Below, one piece after another: positions 14,946 to 24,418 of a DNA stretch of 39,107 bases. The stretch covers positions 1 to 39,107 of the forward strand of contig JAUSDK010000240.1 of the NCBI GenBank assembly GCA_030650875.1. Direction: 5' to 3'. Source of the stretch: Polaromonas sp. GTDB lineage: Bacteria > Pseudomonadota > Gammaproteobacteria > Burkholderiales > Burkholderiaceae_C. The notes beneath the pieces are model-generated. The model had not been told where the DNA came from. It saw only the letters and a list, made by a program, of their open reading frames with translations, and did no database searches. The stretch's first letter is position 1, and each line of letters opens with the position of its first letter. The position numbers and the translations under genes were made by a program.

Positions 14946-15725
14946 CTACTTGCCCACCAGCTGGTTCAGCTTGTCGGCTTCAAAGGTTTCTTGCAGTGCC
15001 GCATCTTTGGGCACGCAGTCATGGGTGGTGCTGTTGGGCAAGCAGGATAGCTTTTCAATCGCCTGCCAGAGCAGGGCAATCTGGTGTTCCTGCCCGGCGG
15101 CGTTGTCAATCAACCCGCGCATCGCCAGCGACAGCGGGTCGTCGCCTTGCGAGATGCCATAGGCTGAAAACCCCATCTGGCTGGCCGTCTGCTCGCGCTT
15201 CACGTCAGCACCGGCTTCGATCACGCGGGCCGGGTTGCCCACCGCCGTGGCGCCTGCGGGCACCGGCTTGACCACCACGGCGTTAGACCCAATCCGCGCG
15301 CCGTCGCCCACCGTGAAGCCGCCCAACACCTGCGCGCCCGCGCCCACCACCACGCCCCGGCCCAGCGTCGGGTGGCGCTTGGTGCCCTTGTAGAGCGAGG
15401 TGCCGCCCAGCGTCACGCCCTGGTAAATCGTGCAGCCGTCGCCAATTTCAGCGGTTTCGCCGACCACCACGCCCATCGCATGGTCAAAAAACACGCACTG
15501 GCCAATTTTGGCGCCGGGGTGGATTTCAATGCCCGTCAGCCCACGCGCCAGGTGCGAGATAAATCGACCCAGCCACTTGAAGCCGTGGTTCCAGCACCAG
15601 TGCGCGCGGCGGTACAGGATCAGCGCATGCAGGCCGGGGTAGCAGGTCAGCACCTCCCAGGCGGTGCGCGCGGCGGGGTCGCGTTCAAGGATGCAATGAA
15701 TGTCGGAGCGGATTCTGGAAAACAT
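14946..15725 (-). CDS. cysE: Serine O-acetyltransferase
   Basis: CysE makes O-acetylserine from serine and acetyl-CoA, the first step of cysteine synthesis. The N-terminal SATase helical region ([25 protein letters not shown], i.e. [17 protein letters not shown] then AARTAWEV) is followed by the hexapeptide-repeat left-handed beta helix ([36 protein letters not shown]). Length is 259 aa. The tail of about 60 residues after [10 protein letters not shown] is longer than usual. It follows trmJ by 9 nt on the same strand, so the two form an operon. Confidence 0.96.
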   Translation of the reverse strand: MFSRIRSDIHCILERDPAARTAWEVLTCYPGLHALILYRRAHWCWNHGFKWLGRFISHLARGLTGIEIHPGAKIGQCVFFDHAMGVVVGETAEIGDGCTIYQGVTLGGTSLYKGTKRHPTLGRGVVVGAGAQVLGGFTVGDGARIGSNAVVVKPVPAGATAVGNPARVIEAGADVKREQTASQMGFSAYGISQGDDPLSLAMRGLIDNAAGQEHQIALLWQAIEKLSCLPNSTTHDCVPKDAALQETFEADKLNQLVGK

Positions 15726-15734
15726 GGGAGGAGT

Positions 15735-16550
15735 CTACTGTTCGGCTGACGGGTTCGCTGGCGCGGCCGTTTTGCCCGCCGCCCGCAAAGTTTTTTGCGA
15801 CATGGCCTTGGCCACGCCGCGCAGGATGTGGATTTCCTCGGGGCTGAGTTGCGCGCGGTTAAACAGCTGATTCAGACGCGGCATGAGCTTTTTGGGCGAT
15901 GCCGGGTCCAGAAAGCCGATGTCGGTCAGCGCCTCTTCCCAGTGCTTGAGCATGCCGGCCACAGCGGCGGCGTCGGCCAGCTGGGGCTCGGCCGTGGCCG
16001 ACTGCACCGCAAAGCCGCCCAGCGCCTCGCGCCAGTCGTAGGCAATCAGCTGCACCGCAGCGGCCAGGTTGAGCGAGCCAAACTGCGGGTCGCTCGGAAT
16101 GCTCAGGGCCACATGGCAGCGGTACACGTCTTCGTTTTGCATGCCAAAGCGCTCGGAACCGAACAAAAAAGCAATCGAATCGGGCCTTGGCCCATGATCT
16201 ACAGGGGCAGTCAGCTCATTTTTTAATGGCATGTCAGGCGCGCCCAGCAATTCGGCAAAATGGGCGCGCGGCGAGCGGGTGGGCGGGCCGAAGTCGCGCG
16301 GCGTCATGGCCGTGGCGCACAGATGCGCCACGCCGTCCAGCGCTTCGTCCAGCGTTTCCACAATCCGTGCATTATTTAAAACGTCGAGCGCGCCGCTGGC
16401 CCGCTGGATGGTTTCTTCGCGCCTGAGCACATTGGCCCAGCGCGGCGCGACCAGCACCAGGTCGTCAAAACCCATGGTTTTCATGGCGCGGGCCGTGCCG
16501 CCCACATTGCCGGCATGGCTGGTGTTGATCAGGATAAAGCGGGTTTTCAT
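15735..16550 (-). CDS. trmJ: tRNA (cytidine/uridine-2'-O-)-methyltransferase TrmJ
   Basis: TrmJ is a SPOUT-class enzyme that 2'-O-methylates tRNA position 32. Motif 1 is at the N-terminus (FILINTSHAGNVGGTARAMK). Motif 2 (FLFGSERFGM) and motif 3 (SIPSDPQFGSLNLAAAVQL) form the knotted SAM site. The length of 271 aa is normal. ATG 16550 is chosen because the family starts with MKTRFILIN; the longer frame to 16598 adds unrelated residues. It is divergent from suhB. Confidence 0.95.
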   Translation of the reverse strand: MKTRFILINTSHAGNVGGTARAMKTMGFDDLVLVAPRWANVLRREETIQRASGALDVLNNARIVETLDEALDGVAHLCATAMTPRDFGPPTRSPRAHFAELLGAPDMPLKNELTAPVDHGPRPDSIAFLFGSERFGMQNEDVYRCHVALSIPSDPQFGSLNLAAAVQLIAYDWREALGGFAVQSATAEPQLADAAAVAGMLKHWEEALTDIGFLDPASPKKLMPRLNQLFNRAQLSPEEIHILRGVAKAMSQKTLRAAGKTAAPANPSAEQ

Positions 16551-16604
16551 GGATAAAAAAGGCCTCAGGCGCTGTCGGCACGCCAAGTTTCGCGGCAATT
16601 ACGC

Positions 16605-16631
16605 TTGACTCGGAGGGGAAGCCGGTAAAAT
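16605..16631 (+). promoter_or_regulatory. possible suhB promoter
   Basis: TTGACT (16605-16610) and TAAAAT (16626-16631) resemble sigma-70 -35 and -10 hexamers. The spacer is only 15 nt, shorter than optimal. The site is in the divergent trmJ/suhB region. Confidence 0.4.
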
Positions 16632-16693
16632 GAATCTATTGTCGCCTGCCCCCGGTTACCGGTTTGCAGCCCTGCCGCTCTTTCATACCCTCT

Positions 16694-17683
16694 ATGTCCA
16701 GCAATCTACACCCCATGCTCAACGTGGCCGTCAAGGCTGCGCGCGCCGCCGGCGCACTCATCAACCGTGCTGCACTTGATGTTGAGGCGGTCCGCGTCTC
16801 CGCCAAGCAAACCAACGACTTCGTCACCGAAGTCGACCATGCCGCCGAAGCCGCGATCATCGAAACGCTGCTGACCGCCTACCCCGGCCACGGCATTCTG
16901 GCCGAAGAGTCGGGCTCCGAGCATGGCGCCAAAGACTCCGAATTCGTGTGGATCATCGACCCGCTGGACGGCACCACCAACTTTATCCACGGCTTTCCGT
17001 TTTACTGCGTCAGCATTGCGCTGGCCGTGCGCGGCAAGGTCGAGCAGGCCGTGGTCTACGACCCCACCCGCAACGACATCTACAGCGCCAGCAAAGGGCG
17101 CGGCGCCTACGTCAATGACCGCCGCATCCGCGTCGGCAAGCGCACCCGCCTGCAGGAATGCCTGATTTCCACCGGTTTTCCCTACCGCCCCGGCGACAAG
17201 CTCAAGCCCTACCTCAACATGCTCGGCGAAGTGATGAGCCAATGCGCGGGCGTGCGCCGCCCGGGTGCTGCAGCCCTTGACCTGGCCTATGTGGCAGCCG
17301 GCCACAGCGACGGCTTTTTTGAAACCGGACTCCAGCCCTGGGACGTGGCCGCAGGCTCGCTGCTCGTGACCGAGGCCGGCGGCCTGATCGGAAATTTCAC
17401 CGGTGAAGCCGACTTTATCGACCACAGCGAATGCGTGGCCGGCAACCCGCGCATCTACGGCCAACTGGTGGCAACGCTGGGCAAATACAGCAAGTTTGCC
17501 GGCGCGGGCGACAAGGCCACCGTACGCCAGGCCCTGCAGGATTCACAAACTGAAGCCAGCGCGAACGAAGGCAGCGACAGCCCAAAAACAGCCTCGGCAG
17601 CCGGCGAAAAACCCAAGCTCAAGGCGAAACGAATCCAGCCGACGGTTGCGCGCGACACCAGCCCCCCGGACGCCCCCATCTAA
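16694..17683 (+). CDS. suhB: Inositol-1-monophosphatase family protein SuhB
   Basis: SuhB is a Mg-dependent inositol monophosphatase that also binds the NusA/rRNA antitermination complex in E. coli. The metal and phosphate motifs are present: [21 protein letters not shown] and the late [20 protein letters not shown] 16694 ([10 protein letters not shown]) gives 329 aa; a TTG at 16664 and ATG 16715 are alternatives. The core ends near residue 265. The last 60 residues are a low-complexity, probably disordered tail ([20 protein letters not shown], then basic) absent from the E. coli protein. Confidence 0.95.
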   Translation: MSSNLHPMLNVAVKAARAAGALINRAALDVEAVRVSAKQTNDFVTEVDHAAEAAIIETLLTAYPGHGILAEESGSEHGAKDSEFVWIIDPLDGTTNFIHGFPFYCVSIALAVRGKVEQAVVYDPTRNDIYSASKGRGAYVNDRRIRVGKRTRLQECLISTGFPYRPGDKLKPYLNMLGEVMSQCAGVRRPGAAALDLAYVAAGHSDGFFETGLQPWDVAAGSLLVTEAGGLIGNFTGEADFIDHSECVAGNPRIYGQLVATLGKYSKFAGAGDKATVRQALQDSQTEASANEGSDSPKTASAAGEKPKLKAKRIQPTVARDTSPPDAPI

Positions 17684-17740
17684 GCCGATGTTGGCGGTTC
17701 AGCCGCCTCCCTGCAAGCTCCGCTCTGGAAACGCCCCGGC

Positions 17741-17746
17741 TAAAAT
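17741..17746 (+). promoter_or_regulatory. possible -10 element before the polyene cluster
   Basis: TAAAAT in the context GGCTAAAATCAC lies 71 nt before the ACP start. No convincing -35 is seen. It is the best candidate in the 134-nt gap between suhB and the first cluster gene. Confidence 0.3.
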
Positions 17747-17817
17747 CACAAATTTTGGCGCACCTGCACTGGAATTGGGCAATCTGCCATTTACCCCCCT
17801 ATTGAGCAATCCTCTTT

Positions 17818-18114
17818 ATGTCTGAACTGCCCCTCCAAGCTTTGCCTACACCGGCTGATGCGGCCCTGCTGCTTGAAGTCGCCGAACTGGTGGTGAGTGC
17901 CCTGAACCTGGAAGTTGCTGCCGCCGACGTGCAGGCGGACGAGCCGCTGTATGGCGACGGACTGGGCCTTGACTCCATCGACATTCTTGAAATTGCGCTC
18001 GTGGTCTCCAAACGCTACGGCCTGCAGCTGCGCGCAGACCATGACGACAACCACGCCATTTTTCATTCGCTGCGCAGCCTGAGCGACCATATTGCGGCGC
18101 AACGCACCCAGTGA
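17818..18114 (+). CDS. Acyl carrier protein of the aryl-polyene-type cluster
   Basis: The 98-aa protein has the phosphopantetheine site GLGLDSIDILEIAL with Ser53 as the attachment residue. The DSID core is typical of carrier proteins in aryl polyene clusters. It would carry the growing polyene chain. It is the only ACP in the cluster, whereas canonical aryl polyene clusters often have two. It is the first gene of a tightly packed operon. Its TGA overlaps the GTG of the next gene. Confidence 0.92.
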   Translation: MSELPLQALPTPADAALLLEVAELVVSALNLEVAAADVQADEPLYGDGLGLDSIDILEIALVVSKRYGLQLRADHDDNHAIFHSLRSLSDHIAAQRTQ

Positions 18115-18791
18115 CAAGCCAGCTGACGACGCGGTTGATCCAGGCCTGTCGTTGGGGATTTATCGGCCTTCTGGCCGTGGGCTACGCGGCGCTTTCCCAT
18201 CTCACCGCCACATCGACAACGCATGCGCTCCTGGGTGCCCTGGTCGCCGTGACGCCCATGCTGGCGCTGTCATTCCTGCTGGCCTGGCGCTCGGTCCGGC
18301 GCGCGCGCATGCTGGCCCTCTGGCTGGCGGTCTGTACCCTGCTCTATGGCGGCAAGGATTGGCTGATTGCCCATTACAACTGGATTTTCCTGCTGGAGCA
18401 TGCCGGCACCTATTTCATGCTCTGCGCCACTTTCGGGCTGAGCCTGCGCCACGGTGAAACCCCGATGATTTCGCGCTTTGCCCATATCGTGCATGGCGGC
18501 ATGTCGACCGCGCTGATCCGTTACACACGATCGGCTACCTGGGCCTGGACCCTGTATTTTGGCGGTATTGCGGGCATGTCCGTGCTGCTGTTCTGGCTGG
18601 CCCCCGTTAATGTCTGGTCGGCGTTTGCCTACCTCCTGGGCATTCCCTTGCTGCTACTGATGTTCGTGGGTGAATATGCTGCGCGTTGCTACCTGCTGCC
18701 GGCGGCCGAGCGGGCCGGGCCGCTGGAGTCCATTCGAGCCTACCGGAAAGCCTCAGCAGAGGACTCTGCGCGGCCTCGCAGCCAACCATGA
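18111..18791 (+). CDS. COG4648-type inner membrane protein
   Basis: The 226-aa protein has about five or six hydrophobic helices (residues near 14-32, 40-60, 68-82, 93-108, 142-162 and 170-195). It matches the membrane protein found next to the ACP and ligase in aryl polyene clusters (COG4648). The function is unknown. The start is GTG 18111, overlapping the ACP stop as GTGA. The basic C-terminal tail is probably cytoplasmic. Its stop overlaps the ligase ATG. Confidence 0.85.
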   Translation: MTSQLTTRLIQACRWGFIGLLAVGYAALSHLTATSTTHALLGALVAVTPMLALSFLLAWRSVRRARMLALWLAVCTLLYGGKDWLIAHYNWIFLLEHAGTYFMLCATFGLSLRHGETPMISRFAHIVHGGMSTALIRYTRSATWAWTLYFGGIAGMSVLLFWLAPVNVWSAFAYLLGIPLLLLMFVGEYAARCYLLPAAERAGPLESIRAYRKASAEDSARPRSQP

Positions 18792-20158
18792 CCACCTTTC
18801 CGCTCATCACGCATGCGCATGCCGAGGACGTCATCGCCTTCGGCCCTGACCAGCCCATCACCGCGGCGCATTTTCTGGCGGACGTCCGGCAACTTGCAGC
18901 TGCATTGCCAGCCGGCAAGCATGTACTCAATGTCTGCAGTGACCGTTACAGGTTTGCCGTCGGCCTGGCCGCGGCCCTGCTGGCCGACAAGACCAGCCTG
19001 CTGCCACCCACGCTCACGCAGGAGATGGTGCGCCAGGTCAAGGATTTTGCACCCGATGTGTTTTGCCTGACGGACCAGCCGCAAGCCATCGCCCTGCCTC
19101 AATTTTCATGGGTAGATGCCCTGACAACGCCCTCCCCCGCCAGGGCTGGCAAGCCAACAGAAAACCTGGACATTCCCGAGATTCCCGGCTCACGCACGGC
19201 CGCCATCGTGTTCACTTCGGGCTCGACCGGCGCACCTGTGGCGCACCGCAAAAGCTGGGGCGGACTGGTTCATAGCGTGCGCGCTGAAGCGGGCCGTCTG
19301 GGTCTGCTCGACGGGCAACGCCACAGCATCGTCGCCACGGTGCCGCCGCAGCACATGTTTGGCTTTGAATCCTCGGTGCTGATTGCCCTGCAAAGCGGTG
19401 CGGCCATGTGCATGGCGCATCCGTTTTACCCGGCCGACATCTGCTCAACACTGGCGGCGGCGCTCCGCCCCCGTATGCTGGTCACCACCCCGGTGCACCT
19501 GAAGGTGTTGCTGGCATCGGGCCTGGACATTCCCTTGCCCGATCTGGTTCTTTCGGCAACCGCGCCCTTGTTGCCTCAGCTGGCAATGGCTGCCGAGGCG
19601 CGCTTGCAGGCACCGGTTTTTGAGATTTACGGCTCGACCGAAACGGGCCAGATAGCCTACCGCCGCACGACGCAAGCCACTGAGTGGACGCTTTTTCCGG
19701 AAATCATGCTCAGCGCCACTCAGGGCCGCGTCTGGGCTTCGGGCGGTCACCTTGAGCAAGCCACACCCCTGGGAGACGAACTGGAACTGCTGGATGGTGA
19801 GCACTTTCTTCTGCATGGCCGCACCGCCGATCTGATCAACATCGCGGGCAAACGCAGCTCGCTCGGCTACCTGAACCATCAGCTCAACGCCGTGCCGGGC
19901 GTGGTCGACGGCGCGTTTTTCATGCCTGACGAAGGTGATGGTGACAAGGTGACGCGCCTGACGGCCTTTGCAGTCGCCCCCGGCATGACGGCGTCCACGC
20001 TGCTGGCGGCGCTGCGCGAGCGTATTGATGCCGTTTTCATCCCCAGGCCGCTCGTGCTGCTGGAATCACTGCCACGCAACAGCACCGGCAAACTACCGCG
20101 GGAAACGCTTGAGGCGCTGGCGCGCGAGCACCGTAAAAAGGCAGCCCATGCCAAGTGA
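18788..20158 (+). CDS. AMP-dependent acyl/aryl ligase of the polyene cluster
   Basis: This ANL-family adenylation enzyme (456 aa) should activate an acid starter and load it on the ACP. The motifs are FTSGSTGAP (142-150, phosphate loop), YGSTETG (281-287), GRTADLINIAGKR (hinge region) and NSTGKLPR with the catalytic Lys435. It is shorter than acyl-CoA synthetases, as in the aryl polyene and xanthomonadin clusters. The starter may be an aromatic acid such as 4-hydroxybenzoate, but no enzyme making it is encoded here. ATG 18788 overlaps the previous stop. Confidence 0.9.
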   Translation: MTTFPLITHAHAEDVIAFGPDQPITAAHFLADVRQLAAALPAGKHVLNVCSDRYRFAVGLAAALLADKTSLLPPTLTQEMVRQVKDFAPDVFCLTDQPQAIALPQFSWVDALTTPSPARAGKPTENLDIPEIPGSRTAAIVFTSGSTGAPVAHRKSWGGLVHSVRAEAGRLGLLDGQRHSIVATVPPQHMFGFESSVLIALQSGAAMCMAHPFYPADICSTLAAALRPRMLVTTPVHLKVLLASGLDIPLPDLVLSATAPLLPQLAMAAEARLQAPVFEIYGSTETGQIAYRRTTQATEWTLFPEIMLSATQGRVWASGGHLEQATPLGDELELLDGEHFLLHGRTADLINIAGKRSSLGYLNHQLNAVPGVVDGAFFMPDEGDGDKVTRLTAFAVAPGMTASTLLAALRERIDAVFIPRPLVLLESLPRNSTGKLPRETLEALAREHRKKAAHAK

Positions 20159-20483
20159 AGCAAAACTCTTCATTGCGCCAGACCATCCGGCTTTTGCCGG
20201 GCATTTTCCGGGAAGGCCGATTTTTCCCGGCGTGCTGTTGCTCGACGCCGCCGTGCACACCGCGCGGCAAACCCTGCACGCATCCTCATCCGGCGACAGC
20301 GGCGAAGGCGGCGTAAAAAATATCTGCCAGATCAGCTCCGCCAAATTCCTCAGTCCGGTCAGCCCGGGCGAGACCTTGACGATTACCTGCACCACCGCCG
20401 CCTCGGGCAGCATGCGCTTTGACATTTCAAGCGGAAGCCGAAAAGTGGCCACGGGCACGCTGGTGTTGGCACCGGTGCCATGA
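20148..20483 (+). CDS. Hotdog 3-hydroxyacyl-ACP dehydratase (FabZ/ApeI-like)
   Basis: This 111-aa single hotdog domain carries the FabZ-type signature HPAFAGHFPGRPIFPGV, with His19 as the expected catalytic residue. The acidic partner position reads LLLDAAVH, an Asp where FabZ has Glu. It would remove water from the 3-hydroxy intermediate and so build the conjugated double bonds. ATG 20148 lies inside the end of the ligase gene (11-nt overlap). It ends in ATGA with the next start. Confidence 0.85.
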   Translation: MPSEAKLFIAPDHPAFAGHFPGRPIFPGVLLLDAAVHTARQTLHASSSGDSGEGGVKNICQISSAKFLSPVSPGETLTITCTTAASGSMRFDISSGSRKVATGTLVLAPVP

Positions 20484-21451
20484 AAAGGGAAGGCGATACC
20501 CGGGCAATGGGAAGCGCTCAATGGCAACAAAATCCTGAGCGCAGCAACCTGTTCATGCTGCGGGTGATGACCTGGATCTCGTTGCGCCTGGGCCGAAGCG
20601 CGAGCCGCATCGTCCTGTACGCAATTGCGGCCTACTTCCTGGCCTTTGCGCCTGCGGCCCGCGGCACGTCACGCAATTATCTGCGCCGCGTGCTCAAGCT
20701 GCCATCGGCTGCAGCCGTTGGCTGGCGACATCTGTTCCGGCATTTTTTGAGTTTCGCGTCGGCCATCCACGACCGTGTCTATCTGCTCAACGACCGCTTT
20801 GATCTGTTCGATATTCGCGTTCACAACCAGGCGCTTATCGACAAGATCGTGGCCGATGGCCAGGGCGTGTTCCTGATTGGTGCCCACATGGGCAGCTTCG
20901 AAGTGCTGCGGGCCATTGGCCGCAGGCAACCCGGGCTGCGCGTGGCGATGGTGATGTACGAAGAAAATGCGCGCAAGATCAATGCGGCACTGTGCGCCAT
21001 CAACCCGAAAGCGCAGCAGGACATCATTGCCCTCGGTCACATTGGCTCGATGATCCAGGTGCATGAGCTGCTGGCCGAGGGCACCGTGGTCGGCATGCTG
21101 GCCGACCGTTCTCTTGGCAGCGACGACACGCGTCCCGTTGAGTTTCTGGGCGATACGGCCGAATTACCGCTAGGCCCCTTTCGCATGGCCGCCATCCTGA
21201 AGCGGCCGGTCGTCTTCATGACCGGCTTGTACCGCAGCGGCAACCGTTACGACATTTACTTTGAAGCGCTGGCCGATTTTTCAGCACTTCCGCCGCGCGG
21301 TCGTACCCTGGCGGTTGAGGCCGCCATGAGCCGTTATGCTGCACTGATGGCGCAATACTGTTACGTCGCCCCCTACAACTGGTTCAATTTTTTTGACTTT
21401 TGGCGCGCGCCCATGCCGCGAAAAGCAGGACACTCCGCAGAAATCACCTGA
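20480..21451 (+). CDS. LpxL/HtrB-family acyltransferase (COG4261-like)
   Basis: This 323-aa protein belongs to the LpxL-like lysophospholipid acyltransferase group. The HxxxxE catalytic motif is AHMGSFE (His136, Glu141), and a hydrophobic segment near 43-60 anchors it to the membrane. Related proteins in aryl polyene clusters are thought to attach the polyene to a lipid. ATG 20480 overlaps the dehydratase stop; the N-terminal 25 residues are poorly conserved in style, so the start could be Met26. The substrate is not known. Confidence 0.88.
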   Translation: MKREGDTRAMGSAQWQQNPERSNLFMLRVMTWISLRLGRSASRIVLYAIAAYFLAFAPAARGTSRNYLRRVLKLPSAAAVGWRHLFRHFLSFASAIHDRVYLLNDRFDLFDIRVHNQALIDKIVADGQGVFLIGAHMGSFEVLRAIGRRQPGLRVAMVMYEENARKINAALCAINPKAQQDIIALGHIGSMIQVHELLAEGTVVGMLADRSLGSDDTRPVEFLGDTAELPLGPFRMAAILKRPVVFMTGLYRSGNRYDIYFEALADFSALPPRGRTLAVEAAMSRYAALMAQYCYVAPYNWFNFFDFWRAPMPRKAGHSAEIT

Positions 21452-21455
21452 CATC

Positions 21456-22073
21456 ATGATGCCCTCCCTTGACCACCCTATATTTGCAATCCGCTGGGCG
21501 CGCGCCCCGGCATCCCTGGCGATTGGCTTGTTGCTGGCCGCAATGGGGCAGTCCGCCTTCGCCGCCTGGGACCTGCAGCAGCTGATGGATACGCTGGCGC
21601 AAAACAAGTCCGGCCACACCACCTTCGTCGAGAAAAAATATATAGCCATGCTCGACAGACCCGTCGAGTCATCGGGCGAGCTTGTTTACACCGCGCCGGA
21701 CGGGCTCGAAAAACGAACAATCAAACCCAAACCCGAATCCATGGTGATCAACGGCGGAGAGTTATTTATTGAACGCGGGCAGCAAAAACACCGCCTGCAG
21801 CTACAGGCCTACCCGGAACTGGCAGCCTTCATCGACAGTATTCGCGGCACCCTGGCTGGCGACCGCAAGGCGCTTGAACGCAGCTACCGATTGAGCCTGG
21901 AAGGTACAGCCGACCGCTGGACGCTGCAACTGCTGCCACTGAATGAAAAAATGCTGGCTGTCATCAAGCGCATCAGCATCGCCGGTGTGCGCGACCAGGT
22001 CCGCAGCATTGAAATTACCCAGGCCGATGGTGACAGCTCCCTGATGACCATCGAAAAATCGGCAACACCGTGA
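21456..22073 (+). CDS. LolA-like outer membrane lipid/lipoprotein carrier
   Basis: The protein has a signal peptide (hydrophobic SLAIGLLLAAMG, cleavage after SAFA) and a LolA-like domain (WDLQQLMDTLAQNKSGHTTF at the mature N-terminus, then LVYTAPDGLEKRTIKPKPES). It is about 205 aa from ATG 21456. LolA-fold proteins shuttle lipids or lipoproteins across the periplasm. In aryl polyene clusters this type is paired with the MMPL exporter that follows. It starts 4 nt after the acyltransferase stop. Confidence 0.85.
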   Translation: MMPSLDHPIFAIRWARAPASLAIGLLLAAMGQSAFAAWDLQQLMDTLAQNKSGHTTFVEKKYIAMLDRPVESSGELVYTAPDGLEKRTIKPKPESMVINGGELFIERGQQKHRLQLQAYPELAAFIDSIRGTLAGDRKALERSYRLSLEGTADRWTLQLLPLNEKMLAVIKRISIAGVRDQVRSIEITQADGDSSLMTIEKSATP

Positions 22074-24418
22074 TGACGCCAATTCGCCGCCGGGGCCTGA
22101 CCGCCATCGCGCTGTGGCTGGCTTTCCTGCTGGCGTGCAGCGCCATCATCAGCCGCACCCACTTCACCACGGACCTGTCGGCATTTTTGCCGAGCACCCC
22201 CACACCCGAACAGCAATTGCTGATGGATCAGTTGAAGGAGGGATTGACTTCACGCCTTATTCTGGTGGGCATTGAAGGCGCAGATGCGCCCGCCCGTGCC
22301 GGAATCTCCAGTAAGGTCGCCCAGCGCCTGCGCGCCGATCCGGCTTTTGTCAGCATCAACAATGGCGAACCCGTCAACACCGAGCGTGACCGCGCTTTCC
22401 TGTTCAGCAACCGCTACCTGTTGAGCCCTGCCGTCACGCCCGCGCGCTTCACGGAAGAAGGCCTGCATGCCGCCCTGAGCGACAGTATCGATCTGCTCGC
22501 CTCGCCTGCCGGCCTGCTGGTCAAATCCATGCTGCCACGCGACCCGACCGGCGAGATGATGCAACTGCTTGACCAGTTCAACAGCGGCAGTCGCCCCCAT
22601 CTCGTGGATGGCGCATGGGCCTCACGCGACGGCGCGCGTGCCTTGATGCTGATACAAACGCGCGCCGCAGGCTCCGATACAGACGCCCAGCAGCGCGCCA
22701 TGGCGTCCATCCAGCAAGCGTTCGACACGGCCGCCGCCGCAAGCCCTGCCGCCAAACTGGTGATGACAGGGCCCGGCGTGTTTTCGGTGACCTCGCGGGA
22801 CACCATCAAAAGTCAGGTCAGCCGCCTCTCCATCATCAGCGTGGTCCTGATTGCGACGCTTTTACTGCTGGTTTATCGCTCCTTCACCGCACTTGCCTTG
22901 GGCTATTTGCCGGTTATCAGCGGCGTTCTGGCAGGCATCGCCGCCGTCAGCCTGGGCTTTGGGTCGGTGCACGGCATCACCCTCGGATTTGGCACCGCGT
23001 TGATCGGCGAGGCGGTGGACTATTCCATCTACCTGTTCGTGCAATCCGAACAGGATGGCGCAGACCAGCAAAACTGGATCAAGCGCTTCTGGCCCACCAT
23101 CCGGCTCGGCGTTCTGACGTCGATATTCGGCTTTGCTTCGCTGCTGTTGTCCGGCTTTCCGGGGCTGGCACAACTCGGCCTGTATTCGATTGCCGGGTTG
23201 ATCAGCGCCGCCACCGTCACTCGTTTCGTGCTGCCGCATCTGCTGCCGGCGAAGTTTCGAATCCATGATGTATCGGCCATTGGCCGCGTACTGGCCCAAC
23301 TGGCAGGGCGCGCTGCGGCGCTGCGCTGGCCGGCGGCCATGCTGTTGCTGGCGGCATGCATCATCCTGGTCAATAACCGCGCCAGCTTGCTCAATGACAA
23401 GATATCGTCCTTGAGCCCGGTATCGCAGGCCGATGTCGCGCTCGATGAGCGCCTGCGCGCCGATATGGGCGCGCCCGATGTGCGCTATCTGGTAGTAGTA
23501 TCGGGCACCAGCCGGGAAGCTGTGTTGCGCTCTTCCGAGCAAGTCTCAACACTACTGCAATCGCATGTCGACCAGGGTGAACTCGCCAGATTCGAGAGCC
23601 CCAGCCGTTACCTTCCCAGCACCGAGACGCAGCGCGCACGACAGGCCAGCCTGCCACCAACCGCCCAGCTCGAAACACAGCTTGCAAGAGCGGTTCAGGG
23701 CCTGCCAGTGCAGGCAAACCTGTTTACGCCGTTTCTGGCGGAGGTCGCCGCCGCCCGCAGCCAGCCCCTGCTGCAGGCAGCCGACGTCGAGAAGACCTCC
23801 ATGGCCATGGCGATGGATGCCCTGCTCATTCAGCAGGATCAGCAATGGCGTGCCTTGTTGCCGCTGACCGCCGCTGAAGGAATCGATATCAATGCCGGCG
23901 GTATTCGCGCAGCATTGAAAGCGAGCGGTTTGCCCGACGTCCTGTTGGTCGACATGAAGGCCGAATCAGATCGACTGTATTCCGGCTACCTGCATGAAGT
24001 CGTCCTGCTGTCGCTGGGCGGAGTGATGGCCATCATTGCACTGCTGTTGCTGGTTTTTCGCTCGCCCATGCGTGTGGTCCGGATCGTCGTTCCGCTCGTC
24101 GCCGCAGTCATTACCGTCATGGCGGGATTGGCTGTTTTCGGCCAGCAATTGATTATTTTGCACCTGGTCGGTTTTTTGCTGGTGGTCGCTGTCGGCTCCA
24201 ATTACGCATTGTTCTTTGACCGGCCTGATCCGCGCACCCCGATCGCGCCCCGTACGCTGGTCTCGATGTTATTTGCCAACCTCACCACTGTTGCTGGTTT
24301 TGGTCTGCTGGCATTTTCCAATGTTTCCATATTGCAGGCCATGGGCGCCACCGTGGCACCGGGCGTCATACTGGCGCTGATGTATTCAGCCATTTTTTCC
24401 AGGCAAGCCAATGCGTGA
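22073..24418 (+). CDS. MMPL/RND-family exporter
   Basis: A 781-aa inner-membrane protein with the two-fold RND layout. Helix 1 is at residues 8-28, a large periplasmic loop follows, helices 2-6 cover about 240-400, helix 7 is near 430, a second loop follows and helices 8-12 cover about 645-780. It matches the exporter of aryl polyene and xanthomonadin clusters, which is thought to move the lipid-linked pigment to the outer membrane. ATG 22073 shares one base with the LolA-like stop; GTG 22070 is the alternative. It overlaps the deacetylase start by 8 nt. Confidence 0.9.
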   Translation: MTPIRRRGLTAIALWLAFLLACSAIISRTHFTTDLSAFLPSTPTPEQQLLMDQLKEGLTSRLILVGIEGADAPARAGISSKVAQRLRADPAFVSINNGEPVNTERDRAFLFSNRYLLSPAVTPARFTEEGLHAALSDSIDLLASPAGLLVKSMLPRDPTGEMMQLLDQFNSGSRPHLVDGAWASRDGARALMLIQTRAAGSDTDAQQRAMASIQQAFDTAAAASPAAKLVMTGPGVFSVTSRDTIKSQVSRLSIISVVLIATLLLLVYRSFTALALGYLPVISGVLAGIAAVSLGFGSVHGITLGFGTALIGEAVDYSIYLFVQSEQDGADQQNWIKRFWPTIRLGVLTSIFGFASLLLSGFPGLAQLGLYSIAGLISAATVTRFVLPHLLPAKFRIHDVSAIGRVLAQLAGRAAALRWPAAMLLLAACIILVNNRASLLNDKISSLSPVSQADVALDERLRADMGAPDVRYLVVVSGTSREAVLRSSEQVSTLLQSHVDQGELARFESPSRYLPSTETQRARQASLPPTAQLETQLARAVQGLPVQANLFTPFLAEVAAARSQPLLQAADVEKTSMAMAMDALLIQQDQQWRALLPLTAAEGIDINAGGIRAALKASGLPDVLLVDMKAESDRLYSGYLHEVVLLSLGGVMAIIALLLLVFRSPMRVVRIVVPLVAAVITVMAGLAVFGQQLIILHLVGFLLVVAVGSNYALFFDRPDPRTPIAPRTLVSMLFANLTTVAGFGLLAFSNVSILQAMGATVAPGVILALMYSAIFSRQANA

